64,000 nucleotides of DNA from Streptomyces sp. NBRC 109706 (GTDB taxonomy: Bacteria > Actinomycetota > Actinomycetes > Streptomycetales > Streptomycetaceae). Made by a program: the position numbers and the translations under genes. The notes beneath the pieces are model-generated. The model was not told the DNA's origin. It searched no databases and was given only the letters and a program-made list of their open reading frames with translations. Of this stretch, positions 26,361-34,722 are shown one piece after another; position 1 is the first letter of the stretch; every line of letters begins with the position of its first letter. The DNA lies in NCBI RefSeq assembly GCF_000974485.1, contig NZ_BBOM01000007.1:496001-560000 (forward strand). Direction: 5' to 3'.

Positions 26361-26984
26361 GTGACGGACTACTTCGCCGGGGATTCCCGCACCCAGCACG
26401 AGCGGATGCTCGCCGGAGACCTCTATATCGCCGACGATCCGGAGATCCTGCGGGCGCAGCAGCGCGCCGTCCGCCTGGCCGCCGAGTACCAGGCTGCCTA
26501 TGCCACCGATATCGAGGGCGCGCAGCCGATCATCCGCGAGTTGATCGGCGATCTCGGCGCGGAGGCGCACATCAGGCCACCGCTGTTCGTCGACTACGGC
26601 ACCTATGTCTCCGTCGGCGACCGGACCTTCATCAACTACAACTTCACCGCGCTCGACGTGGCGAGGATCACCATCGGGCAGGACTGCCAGATCGGCCCCC
26701 AGGTGCAGTTGCTGACCCCGACCCACCCCCTGGAGCCGGGGCCTCGGCGCGACAAGCTGGAGGCGGCCAAGCCGATCACCATCGGGGACAACGTATGGCT
26801 CGGCGGTGGCGTGATCGTGCTGCCCGGCGTCACCATCGGCGACAACTCCGTGATCGGCGCCGGGTCGGTCGTCACCAGGGACATTCCGGCCGATGTGCTC
26901 GCCCTCGGCAACCCGGCCAAGGTGATCAGGCCGCTCCAGGACGACACCACGGCCATAGGAGACCCGGGACACGGGGCGGGCTGA
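26361..26984 (+). CDS. Sugar O-acetyltransferase (maltose acetyltransferase/NodL type)
   Basis: A 207-residue left-handed beta-helix acetyltransferase. The N-terminal Mac domain is TQHERMLAGDLYIADDPEILRAQQRA. The hexapeptide repeats are IGDNVWLGGGVIVLPGVTIGDNSVIGAGSVVTRDIPADVLALGNPAKVIR, and the catalytic His is in LLTPTHPLEPGPR. It transfers acetyl from acetyl-CoA to sugars, possibly for detoxification. The GTG start at 26361 has no ribosome site. First gene of an acetyltransferase-TetR-MFS operon with a palindromic operator upstream. Confidence 0.87.
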   Translation: MTDYFAGDSRTQHERMLAGDLYIADDPEILRAQQRAVRLAAEYQAAYATDIEGAQPIIRELIGDLGAEAHIRPPLFVDYGTYVSVGDRTFINYNFTALDVARITIGQDCQIGPQVQLLTPTHPLEPGPRRDKLEAAKPITIGDNVWLGGGVIVLPGVTIGDNSVIGAGSVVTRDIPADVLALGNPAKVIRPLQDDTTAIGDPGHGAG

Positions 26985-27544
26985 TGGCGATCGGGCAGCA
27001 CGATCCGGACCGGCGCGAGCGGATCATCGAGGCCGCGTTGGAGCTGATCGCCGAGCAGGGCGTCGCCGGCACCTCGCACCGTAAGGTCGCCGCTCGCGCC
27101 GGCGTGCCGCTGGGCTCGATGACCTACCACTTCAACGGCATGGACGAGCTGCTGCGCGAGGCGTTCACCCGTTTCTCGGACACCGTCGTGGCCGTTTTCG
27201 AGGCGCGTCTCGGTGCCGCCGGCGGCATCGAGGAGGCCCGCGAGGCGGTCGCCGATCTCGTTCATCATCTGTCCAGCGGCGACCAGGGCAACCAGCGGGA
27301 CATCGTCCTCACCCATGAGCTGTACACGCTGGCGGCGCGCGAGCCGGCCTTTCGGGAGCTGACCCGCGCCTGGATGAGCCGCAGTCGGCGGGCCCTCGAA
27401 TGGCATTTCGATCCGGCCACCGCTCGCCAGCTCGACGCGCTGATCGAGGGGCTTTCCATCCACCGCGCGCTGGAGACCGAACCGCATGAACGCGCGCTGA
27501 CCGTCGAGGCGATCATCCGGATCACCACGCCCCCCGCCGGATAG
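26984..27544 (+). CDS. TetR-family transcriptional regulator
   Basis: A 186-residue regulator. The DNA-binding domain is RRERIIEAALELIAEQGVAGTSHRKVAARAGVPLGSMTYHFNGMDELLREAF at residues 8-60; the rest is a helical ligand domain. The ATG overlaps the preceding stop by one base (TGATG). It probably represses its own operon through the 20-bp palindrome at 26322. Its last seven codons (ITTPPAG and stop) lie in the 162-bp tandem duplication and so occur again downstream. Confidence 0.88.
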   Translation: MAIGQHDPDRRERIIEAALELIAEQGVAGTSHRKVAARAGVPLGSMTYHFNGMDELLREAFTRFSDTVVAVFEARLGAAGGIEEAREAVADLVHHLSSGDQGNQRDIVLTHELYTLAAREPAFRELTRAWMSRSRRALEWHFDPATARQLDALIEGLSIHRALETEPHERALTVEAIIRITTPPAG

Positions 27545-27844
27545 AGCGCCCGAGCGCCCTCCCCCACACCCCCGAGCCCCGCCTGCACCTCGCACGCCCC
27601 GAGAGAGATCGCCATGCCCCGCACCACGCCCGACCGTCCCGTCCAGGCACGGCTCGCGGTCGCCGCGCTGTTCTTCGTCAACATCACCACGCCCCCCGCC
27701 GGATAGAGCGCCCGAGCGCCCTCCCCCACACCCCCGAGCCCCGCCTGCACCTCGCACGCCCCGAGAGAGATCGCCATGCCCCGCACCACGCCCGACCGTC
27801 CCGTCCAGGCACGGCTCGCGGTCGCCGCGCTGTTCTTCGTCAAC
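27521..27844 (+). repeat. Perfect tandem duplication of 162 bp
   Basis: Positions 27521-27682 and 27683-27844 are identical over 162 bp. Each copy holds the last codons of the TetR gene, the intergenic spacer with its ribosome site, and the first 23 codons of the MFS gene. Because 162 is divisible by three, the first copy makes a short in-frame MFS-TetR fusion frame. Confidence 0.95.
27614..27706 (+). pseudogene. Truncated 30-codon duplicate of the MFS gene start
   Basis: A by-product of the 162-bp duplication. It holds the MFS start (MPRTTPDRPVQARLAVAALFFVN) with its native upstream sequence, then runs into the duplicated TetR tail ITTPPAG and stops at 27704-27706. If translated it would give a 30-residue peptide with one hydrophobic stretch. 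Translation from this copy could compete with or couple to the real MFS start at 27776. Confidence 0.8.
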
Positions 27845-29017
27845 GGCTTCGTCTTCGCCAACGTCGTCCCGCGCTATCCGGAGATCAAGTCCGATCTCGG
27901 CCTGTCGAACGCCGCGTTGGGCACCGCCATCGCGGCCATGCCGTTGGGCGCGCTGGTGTTGGGGTTGGCGGCGAGCCCGTTGATCAGACGGTTCGGGTCG
28001 GCGCGTACGGCGGTCGTCGCCCAGCTGCTGGCGGGGGCGAACCTGCTGCTGGTGGGCACGGCGCCGCATTTCACGCTGCTCTGCACGGCGATGTTCCTGG
28101 CCGGTTCGCTGGACGCGGTCACCGATGTGGCGATGAACGCGCACGGGATGCGGGTGCAACGTCGCTACGGGCGGTCGATCCTCAACTCCTTCCATGGGCT
28201 GTGGAGCGTCGGCGCCGTGCTGGGCGGCATAGTCGGGGCCGGGGCGGCCCAGTTGGAGATCGCCCTGGTCGTCCATCTGGCCGTGATCGGGGCGCTGGCC
28301 GTGGTCTGCGCGCTCACCACCCTCAGGTTCCTGCTGCCCGGGCCCGAGGACTCCGAGCGCGGCCCGGCCGCCGAGGGGGTGCCGGTCGTCGCCGGCCGGC
28401 GGGCGCTGTCCCGGCCGGTGCTGATCGCGTTCGCGGTGCTGGGGCTGATGACGGCGGCCACCGCCGTGGTCGAGGACGCGCCCAGTTCCTGGGGGGCGAA
28501 CTATCTGCAGAACGAGTTGAGTTCCAGCCCGTTTGTCGGCGGTCTCGCCTTTATGGCGTTGCAGGGCGCGCAGACCGTCGGCCGGCTGCTGGGCGACCGG
28601 GTGGTGCAGCGGCTCGGGGACCGTACGACGGCCAGGGTCGGCGGGCTGCTGGTGCTGGTGGGCATGGGGGTGGCGCTGCTGTGGCCGTCCGTCGCCACCA
28701 CGGTGGTCGGGTTCGCGCTCTGTGGTCTGGGCATCGCGACGCTGATCCCGGCGGCCTTCCACGCGGCGGACGAGATCCCGGGGTTGACGCCGGGTGCGGG
28801 CATCACGGTGGCTGCTTTCCTGCTGCGGATCGGGTTCCTGGTGTCGCCGCCGATGATCGGTCTGATCGCGGACGCCGAGTCCATTCGGCTCGGTCTGGTG
28901 TTGGTGCCGGTCGCCGGCGTGGTGATCCTGCTGACCTCGGGCATCCTCGCGACCAGGCCGTCGGGCGACACGCCCACGGCGCCGACGAGCACCATCGAGG
29001 CGGCGTCCCGCACCTGA
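27776..29017 (+). CDS. Major facilitator transporter (YbjJ/FucP-like)
   Basis: A 413-residue MFS protein with about twelve membrane helices. The start PVQARLAVAALFFVNGFVFANVVPRYPEIKSDLGLSNAALGTAIAAMPLG, the DVAMNAHGMRVQRRYGRSILNSFHGLWSVGAVLGG segment in helix 4-5 and SSWGANYLQNEL resemble the YbjJ-type group often paired with TetR regulators. It lies in the operon with the sugar acetyltransferase and TetR. The 162-bp duplication separates it from the regulator by 231 bp. Export of an acetylated compound is a possible joint role; this is inference. Confidence 0.85.
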   Translation: MPRTTPDRPVQARLAVAALFFVNGFVFANVVPRYPEIKSDLGLSNAALGTAIAAMPLGALVLGLAASPLIRRFGSARTAVVAQLLAGANLLLVGTAPHFTLLCTAMFLAGSLDAVTDVAMNAHGMRVQRRYGRSILNSFHGLWSVGAVLGGIVGAGAAQLEIALVVHLAVIGALAVVCALTTLRFLLPGPEDSERGPAAEGVPVVAGRRALSRPVLIAFAVLGLMTAATAVVEDAPSSWGANYLQNELSSSPFVGGLAFMALQGAQTVGRLLGDRVVQRLGDRTTARVGGLLVLVGMGVALLWPSVATTVVGFALCGLGIATLIPAAFHAADEIPGLTPGAGITVAAFLLRIGFLVSPPMIGLIADAESIRLGLVLVPVAGVVILLTSGILATRPSGDTPTAPTSTIEAASRT

Positions 29018-29275
29018 ACGCCGCCTCTCCTGAACGCCCCGCGCCGAGACGCCCCGGGCCCGAGACGCCCCGCGCCGAAACGCGCCGGCGTCGCCGAGGC
29101 GGCGCGGGCAGCAACACGACGCGGGGGCCCCAGACATAGGGCACAGACATAGGGTCACTCGCCCCCGCCCTCGACGATCTTCGGAACCGGAACTCGCGCG
29201 TGACCTGCGACGTTGCGATGATCTTTGCGCGCGCCATAGACAGCGCATCCCGCTGGGTCTATAAAACGATCCCAT
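29018..29275. other. Gene-free stretch with 15-16-bp imperfect repeats
   Basis: No gene. Around 29032-29090 there are three to four imperfect GAGACGCCCCGCGCC units after the MFS stop, and ACAGACATAGGG occurs twice near 29136-29156. The lower-GC segment 29200-29280 probably precedes the TnpB element end. Confidence 0.5.
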
Positions 29276-29450
29276 GTCTAGGTCATGCCCCACGCTTGAC
29301 TTCCTCCCCCTCGTGGACGAGGGGGGTTCCTACGGCTCGCGCCGTGGGGGTTTCTGCTTCGACGCCGACTGCCCGCCCGGAGTACTCCGTTGAGGTCTTA
29401 CACCAGCTCCACAGACAGACACCGTCAGCCCGACGGCCAGAACGTTGTGG
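29276..29450 (-). ncRNA. Putative TnpB guide RNA (omega-RNA) at the element right end
   Basis: In IS200/IS605 elements the omega-RNA covers the 3' end of tnpB and the right end, then reads into flanking DNA as guide. Here, on the minus strand, the tnpB 3' end is followed by a stem GCCGT/ACGGC and a strong hairpin (CCCCCTCG/CGAGGGGG, 29306-29325). Next comes AGGAAGTCAA, after which the predicted 20-base guide occupies 29295-29276. The 5' limit is a guess. Confidence 0.45.
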
Positions 29451-30529
29451 GCCGCGTTCACGTCCCGGTCATGAGTCGCCCCGCAACCGTCGCACGTCCA
29501 GACACGGACGTGCAGCAGCATCTCGCTCCGCACGGTGCCGCAGGTCGAGCACAGCTTGGAGGAGGGAAAGAAGCGATCGACCGCGATCACTTCCCGCCCG
29601 TACCAGGCCGCCTTGTACTCCAACATGCCCCTGAACTCCGACCACGCCGCGTCCGAGATGGCGCGGGCCAGCGAGTGGTTCCGCACCATGTTCCGAACCG
29701 ACAGGTCCTCGATCACGATCGTTTGGTGTTCACGAACGAGTCGAGTGGTCAGCTTGTGCAGGTGATCACGCCTGCGATCAGCGATCCGGGCATGCACCTT
29801 GGCGACCTTGCGGCGGTCCTTGGCACGGTTGGCCCCCTCCCCCTTGGCCTTGCGGGCCAGCCGCCGCTGCGCCTTGGCGAGACGGGCACGATCGCGGCGC
29901 TCGTGCCTGGGGTTGGTGATCTTCTCGCCGGTGGAGAGGGTCAGCAGGTGATCCAGCCCGACATCGATACCGACGGCCGTATCGACCGTCGGGAGCGGCG
30001 CAAGGGTCGGGTCCTGGACCAGGATGGACACGTGCCAGCGTCCGGCCGGGTCCTGGGAGACGGTCACCGTGGACGGGGACGCGCCCTCGGGCAGAGGACG
30101 GGACCACACGATGTCCAACGGCTGATCCATCTTCGCCAGGGTCAGGCACCCGTCTCGGAACCGGAACGCGGAGGCGGTGTACTCCGCCGACCTCCGCGAC
30201 CTCTTCCGCGACTTGAAACGCGGGTACCCGGCCCGCTTGCCGAAGAAGTTGCTGAACGCCACCTGAAGATGCCGCAGCGCCTGTTGCAGCGGGACGGAGG
30301 AGACATCGTTGAGGTACGCGAACTCCTCGGTCTTCTTCCAGACCGTCAGCATCGCCGAGGTCTGGCCGTAGCTCACCCGCTCCTGCCGACCCCACGCCTC
30401 CGTACGCGCCGCAAGAGCCAGGTTGTAGACCTTCCGCACACATCCGAAGGTCCGCGACAGCTCCACCGCCTGCGCATCCGTCGGATAGAAGCGGTACTTG
30501 AACGCCCGCTTCACATGGGTGGCCTTCAC
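29330..30529 (-). CDS. tnpB: RNA-guided endonuclease TnpB (IS605 OrfB family)
   Basis: A 399-residue TnpB with all expected parts: N-terminal KRAFKYRFYPTDAQ and the helix-turn-helix/REC-like region, then the RuvC nuclease with the complete D-E-D triad (Asp189 in AVGIDVGLDHLL, Glu274 in IVIEDLSVRNM, Asp356 in HDRDVNAAHN). The zinc ribbon CSTC...CDGC (about residues 317-349) is complete. It should therefore be an active RNA-guided DNA nuclease using omega-RNA from its own 3' end. The start is a GTG at 30529; a GTG at 30514 directly before KRAFKYRFYP is equally likely. An ABC importer operon starts on the other side of the element. Confidence 0.92.
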   Translation of the reverse strand: MKATHVKRAFKYRFYPTDAQAVELSRTFGCVRKVYNLALAARTEAWGRQERVSYGQTSAMLTVWKKTEEFAYLNDVSSVPLQQALRHLQVAFSNFFGKRAGYPRFKSRKRSRRSAEYTASAFRFRDGCLTLAKMDQPLDIVWSRPLPEGASPSTVTVSQDPAGRWHVSILVQDPTLAPLPTVDTAVGIDVGLDHLLTLSTGEKITNPRHERRDRARLAKAQRRLARKAKGEGANRAKDRRKVAKVHARIADRRRDHLHKLTTRLVREHQTIVIEDLSVRNMVRNHSLARAISDAAWSEFRGMLEYKAAWYGREVIAVDRFFPSSKLCSTCGTVRSEMLLHVRVWTCDGCGATHDRDVNAAHNVLAVGLTVSVCGAGVRPQRSTPGGQSASKQKPPRREP

Positions 30530-30645
30530 AGCTCACATGATACTGAATCAAATCACGACAATCCGCCGGTAGTTGCTGGTGGACGCCGGTCCGCCCCGAC
30601 GGCGAACCGGCTTTCCCTGCCCTGCTCCGCAGGAGCTGCGTTTCC

Positions 30646-30667
30646 TCCCCCGGCTGAAGCCGGGGGA
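30646..30667. repeat. Left-end hairpin of the TnpB element
   Basis: A 9-bp perfect stem (TCCCCCGGC / GCCGGGGGA) with loop TGAA, matching the right-end hairpin in position and preceding TTCC sequence. Confidence 0.7.
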
Positions 30668-30818
30668 ATCCACGAAAGAGTCCCGATGAGCGATATGCCG
30701 TCGGCGGCTCAACAGCCGCTGCGGGCATACCCGTTGGCGGAGCGCCGCCCGGTCCGTCCCACCGCGCGTTCCGTCCCTCGTCCGACCGTCCGTCAGCCTG
30801 CCCGAGGAGAAGACCGAC

Positions 30819-31868
30819 GTGAAGCTCCAGACCACCAGGCTGGCCGGCGTGCTCGCGCTGACCGCCGTCCTGCTCACCGCCTGCGCCGACGACACCGGCG
30901 GCAGCGGTGAGGGCACGATCGGCGTCGACTACCCCAGGTCCGACACGGACTTCTGGAACTCGTACATCGACTATGTGCCCCAGTACGCCGAGGAGTTGGG
31001 GCTCGACATGAAGACCACCAACTCGGGCAACGATGTCGCCACCCTGACATCCAACGTCCAGACGTTCATGAGTCAGGGCGTCGAGGGCGTGGCCATCGCG
31101 CCGCAGGACACGGCGGCCGTCGCGCCGGTGCTGCAGTCGCTGGCCGAGCGGGACATCCCGGTGGTGACCGTGGACACCAGGCCCGACGAGGGCGAGGTGT
31201 TCATGGTGGTGCGCGCGGACAACCGCGCCTATGGCGAGCAGGCGTGCCACTACCTCGGTACCCAACTGGGGGGTGCGGGCAAGGTGGTGATGCTCCAGGG
31301 CGATCTGGCCTCGATCAACGGCCGGGACCGCACCGAGGCGTTCAACGAGTGCATGGCGGCCGAGTATCCCGATGTCCAGGTGCTGGGCGAGGCCACCAAC
31401 TGGGACGCGGCCACGGCGGCGCAGAAGCTCCAGACCACGTTGATCGCCAATCCGGATGTGCGGGGCGTCTACATGCAGGCGAGCTTCGCGCTCACCGGCA
31501 CGCTCCAGGTGTTGGAGCAGCTGGACATGGCGGTGCCGCCGGAGGATCCGAACCATGTGTTCGTGATCTCCAACGACGGCATTCCGCAGGAGCTGCAGCT
31601 GATCGGCGAGGGAAAAATCGACGCCACGGTGTCCCAACCGGCCGATCTCTACGCCGAGTACGCGCTCACCTACCTCCGGGCGGCGCTCGACGGGGAGACC
31701 TTCGAGCCGGGCCCGACCGACCACGGCAGCGTCATCGTCGAGGTCAGGGACGGCCTGTTGGAGGACCAGCTGCCGGCGCCGCTGGTCACCAGGGACGGCG
31801 GAACGTACGGCGGCGTGGAGAGCCTGAAGTACGACGACGCGTCCCTGTGGGGCAACAACATGGGCTGA
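30819..31868 (+). CDS. Sugar ABC transporter substrate-binding lipoprotein (RbsB type)
   Basis: A 349-residue periplasmic-binding-protein-like lipoprotein. Signal peptide VKLQTTRLAGVLALTAVLL ends in the lipobox LTAC (Cys22). The mature protein has the type 1 (ribose/galactose) fold: IGVDYPRSDTDFWNSYIDY, VEGVAIAPQDTAAVAPVLQSLAERDIPVVTVDTRP and IDATVSQPADLYAEYALTYL. GAGGAGA lies 8 bases before the GTG. It should capture a monosaccharide or similar ligand for the ATPase and permease encoded next. The TnpB element sits within about 150 bp upstream and may have cut its promoter region. Confidence 0.9.
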   Translation: MKLQTTRLAGVLALTAVLLTACADDTGGSGEGTIGVDYPRSDTDFWNSYIDYVPQYAEELGLDMKTTNSGNDVATLTSNVQTFMSQGVEGVAIAPQDTAAVAPVLQSLAERDIPVVTVDTRPDEGEVFMVVRADNRAYGEQACHYLGTQLGGAGKVVMLQGDLASINGRDRTEAFNECMAAEYPDVQVLGEATNWDAATAAQKLQTTLIANPDVRGVYMQASFALTGTLQVLEQLDMAVPPEDPNHVFVISNDGIPQELQLIGEGKIDATVSQPADLYAEYALTYLRAALDGETFEPGPTDHGSVIVEVRDGLLEDQLPAPLVTRDGGTYGGVESLKYDDASLWGNNMG

Positions 31869-31927
31869 CGCCCGTCAGCACGGTTCGCGCCGGAGAGGCG
31901 CGCGTTCAGGCCGGAAAGGGGTGAGCG

Positions 31928-33475
31928 GTGCGGGACGAGGAGCGGGTGCGGGTGACGGCCGACGAGCGGAGAACGTTCGCGGTGCGGGCCGTCGGGGTGA
32001 GCAAACGCTATGGCTCGACGGTGGCGTTGGACCGGGCCGGGGTGGCGGTCGCGACCGGTGAGACCCATGCGCTGGTCGGGCGGAACGGGGCCGGCAAGTC
32101 GACGCTGGTCTCGATCATCACCGGCCTGAACAGGGCGGACGAGGGCGAGATCAGCTTCGACGGCGAGCCGGCGCCCCGACTGGCCGACCGGGAGGGCTGG
32201 CGGCGCCGGGTGGCCTGCGTCTACCAGAAGTCCACGGTGATACCGGGGTTGACGGTGGCGGAGAACCTTTTCCTGCACCGGCAGCCCACCAACCGCTGGG
32301 GCGCGGTGCGTTGGCCGACGCTGCGGCGGCAGGCGCGGGAACTCCTGGACGAATGGGGGGTGGAGGCGGACGTCCACCAGCTGGCACGTGATCTCACCGT
32401 GGAGCAGCGGCAGTTCGTGGAGATCGCGCGGGCGCTCTCGGGCGGCGCGCGGTTCATCGTGCTGGACGAGCCGACGGCGCAGCTGGACGCGGCGGCCATC
32501 GCGCGGCTCTTCCGGCGGATCCGGGACCTCCAACAGCTGGGCGTCACCTTTCTGTTCATCAGTCACCATCTGCAGGAGGTCTACGACCTCTGCGACACGG
32601 TGACCGTGTTCAGGGACGCGCGGCATATCGTCACCGCGCCGGTGTCCGAGCTGGGCAAGCACGACCTGGTCGCCGCGATGACCGGGGAGGACGCCGCCGG
32701 GTCGGGGCATCTGCGGGAGCGGCGCGGCTCTCCGCCGGCCGACGCGTCGCCGGTGCTCACCGTGGCCGAACTCACCCTCGGCGACCGCTATCGCCAGGTG
32801 GGATTCACCGTCGGGGGCGGCGAGATCGTCGGCCTGGCGGGGGCGGCGAGCAGCGGACGGATCGAACTGGCCGAGACCGTCGCCGGGTTGCGGGCGGCGG
32901 ACGCCGGCACGGTCGAGGTGGCCGGGCGCCGGCCCCGTCCCGGCGATGTGCCGGCGGCACTGGCGGCCGGCGTCGGCTTCGTTCCCGAGGACCGCCACCA
33001 CCAGGGCCTGGTGCCCGAGATGTCGATCGGCGACAACACGACGCTGACCGTCCCCGAACGCCTGGGTCCCGGCGGCCTGTTGGACCCGCGCCGGCGGGAC
33101 GCGCTGGCCGGGGAGATGATCCGGCATCTCGCGATCAAGACGCCCGGCCCCTCGATGCCCGTCTCCGGTCTTTCGGGGGGCAACCAGCAGAAGGTGGTGA
33201 TGGCCAGGGCGCTGGCCAACCAGCCGAGGCTGCTGGTGCTGATCAACCCGACCGCCGGGGTCGATGTGCGGTCCAAGGAGTTCCTGCTCGGCAAGGCGGA
33301 GGAGGTGGCGCGCTCCGGCACCGGCGTGCTGATCGCCTCCGACGAGTTGGACGATCTGGCGCTCTGTGACCGGGTGTTGGTCATGTTCAAGGGTCGGCTC
33401 GTCGCGGAGTTCACCGCGGGCTGGACGGACAACGAGCTGGTCACCGCCATGGAAGGGGTATACGCCGATGTCTGA
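31928..33475 (+). CDS. Sugar ABC transporter ATP-binding protein (RbsA/MglA type)
   Basis: A 515-residue tandem ABC ATPase of the ribose/galactose importer class. First domain: Walker A GRNGAGKST, Walker B FIVLDEPTAQLD, with LTVEQRQFVEIARAL in the signature position. Second domain: GAASSGRIE in place of Walker A, as usual for this class, LSGGNQQKVVMARAL signature and LLVLINPTAGVDVRSK as Walker B. The permease gene overlaps its end by 8 bases. It powers uptake with the RbsB-type protein and the permease. Confidence 0.92.
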   Translation: MRDEERVRVTADERRTFAVRAVGVSKRYGSTVALDRAGVAVATGETHALVGRNGAGKSTLVSIITGLNRADEGEISFDGEPAPRLADREGWRRRVACVYQKSTVIPGLTVAENLFLHRQPTNRWGAVRWPTLRRQARELLDEWGVEADVHQLARDLTVEQRQFVEIARALSGGARFIVLDEPTAQLDAAAIARLFRRIRDLQQLGVTFLFISHHLQEVYDLCDTVTVFRDARHIVTAPVSELGKHDLVAAMTGEDAAGSGHLRERRGSPPADASPVLTVAELTLGDRYRQVGFTVGGGEIVGLAGAASSGRIELAETVAGLRAADAGTVEVAGRRPRPGDVPAALAAGVGFVPEDRHHQGLVPEMSIGDNTTLTVPERLGPGGLLDPRRRDALAGEMIRHLAIKTPGPSMPVSGLSGGNQQKVVMARALANQPRLLVLINPTAGVDVRSKEFLLGKAEEVARSGTGVLIASDELDDLALCDRVLVMFKGRLVAEFTAGWTDNELVTAMEGVYADV

Positions 33476-34508
33476 ACCCGTTCTCGCCGACCGTCCCACG
33501 GGCGAGGTGGGGGCCGGCGGCCCCGGCTCCCCCCGGCTGTTGGGCGGCCGGATACCGATCGCCAGACTGCGGGAGTTCGCCCTGGTGCCGGCGATCGTCG
33601 CGGTGGCGATCGCCGGCTGGATCGTCGATCCGGTCTTTGTCCAACGACAGAACCTGATCAACATCCTTCAGACCATGTCCGAGATCGCTCTGCTGGTGCT
33701 GGCCCAGGCACTGGTGCTGATCGTTCGGAAGATGGATCTCTCCCTGGAATCGACCATGGGGCTGGCGCCCGGGGTCGCGGCCTGGCTCACCGTGAGCGAG
33801 GCGGGACAGGGTCTCGACCTGCTGCCCGGCGCCCTGTCGGTGCCGATCGCGCTGGCGGTCGGGGTGGCGATCGGCCTGGTCAACGCGCTGCTGATCGTCC
33901 GCTTCGGGCTCAGCGGCTTTATCGTCACCCTGGGCATGCTGATCATGCTGCGCGGCATGCTCACCGGGATATCCGGCGGCCAGACGTTCTTCCAACTGCC
34001 CAGTTCCATGAGCTACTTGGGCACCACCAAATGGGCGGGACTGCCGGCCTCCGTCTGGCTCTGCCTGACGCTGTTCGCCATCGGGATCTTCGTCCTCGGC
34101 TACACCGGCTTCGGCCGCTCGCTCTACGCCATCGGCGGCAACGAGGACGCGGCCAGGGCGGCCGGCATCCGCACCCGCCGCACCGTCGCCATCGTGTTGA
34201 TCGTCGCCGGACTGCTCGCCGCCCTCGGCGGACTGCTGCTCTCCGGACGACTCGGCTCCGTCGCCGCCGCCCAGGGCGACGGCGCCATCTTCACGGTCTT
34301 CGCCGCCGCCGTCATCGGCGGCGTCAGCCTCAGCGGCGGACGCGGCAGCCTCTTCGGCGCGTTCACCGGCATCCTGTTGCTCTTCATGATCCAGAACGTC
34401 CTCACCCTCGGCGGCGTCCCGGCGGAGTGGATCGACGCCCTCAACGGCTCGATCATCCTGCTGGCCCTCGTGATGTCCCGCATCACCAGTGGAAAGGCGC
34501 AGGATTAG
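33468..34508 (+). CDS. Sugar ABC transporter permease (RbsC type)
   Basis: A 346-residue membrane protein with 8-10 hydrophobic helices. Motifs of the family: LAQALVLIVRKMDLSLESTMGLAPGV, GFIVTLGMLIMLRGMLTGISGGQ, GRSLYAIGGNEDAARAAGIRTRR (the ATPase-coupling loop) and AAVIGGVSLSGGRGSLFGAFTGILLLFMIQN. The ATG at 33468 lies inside the end of the ATPase gene. With the two preceding genes it forms a complete importer. Nearby LacI and mannanase genes suggest, but do not show, a mannose-type substrate. Confidence 0.92.
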   Translation: MSEPVLADRPTGEVGAGGPGSPRLLGGRIPIARLREFALVPAIVAVAIAGWIVDPVFVQRQNLINILQTMSEIALLVLAQALVLIVRKMDLSLESTMGLAPGVAAWLTVSEAGQGLDLLPGALSVPIALAVGVAIGLVNALLIVRFGLSGFIVTLGMLIMLRGMLTGISGGQTFFQLPSSMSYLGTTKWAGLPASVWLCLTLFAIGIFVLGYTGFGRSLYAIGGNEDAARAAGIRTRRTVAIVLIVAGLLAALGGLLLSGRLGSVAAAQGDGAIFTVFAAAVIGGVSLSGGRGSLFGAFTGILLLFMIQNVLTLGGVPAEWIDALNGSIILLALVMSRITSGKAQD

Positions 34509-34722
34509 CGCGGCGTCCGGAGCCGGGACACACCGCCCGCGAGGCCACTGTGCGGGGTCGAAGTCGGCTTGTCCAGAGGCGTCACAAGTTGAGTAAAGGT
34601 TAAGTAATGTCGCAGGTGGGGGGCCTGAAATAAGGTCCGAACCAACTTGACCGGGCTATGGACGCGCCCCCCGGAACGCGTCTACGTTAAGCGCCACGTT
34701 CAAGCGTTTCGGAGGTATCCCG

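Larger units (their letters stand above)
29296..30667 (-). mobile_element. IS200/IS605-type element carrying only tnpB
   Basis: A tnpB gene flanked by subterminal hairpins of the same design: TTCCTCCCCC-led stems with four-base loops at 29306-29325 (loop TGGA) and 30646-30667 (loop TGAA). No tnpA (Y1 transposase) is present, so movement would need TnpA in trans. Exact ends are estimated: right end at TCAA near 29296, left end near the 30646-30667 hairpin. It lies between the MFS gene and an ABC importer operon. Confidence 0.7.

Noticed and set aside
26636..29293. Very long antisense reading frame opposite the acetyltransferase-TetR-MFS operon
   Set aside because: Composition is Arg/Gly/Gln/His-rich with duplicated low-complexity stretches, as expected for the complement of GC-biased genes.
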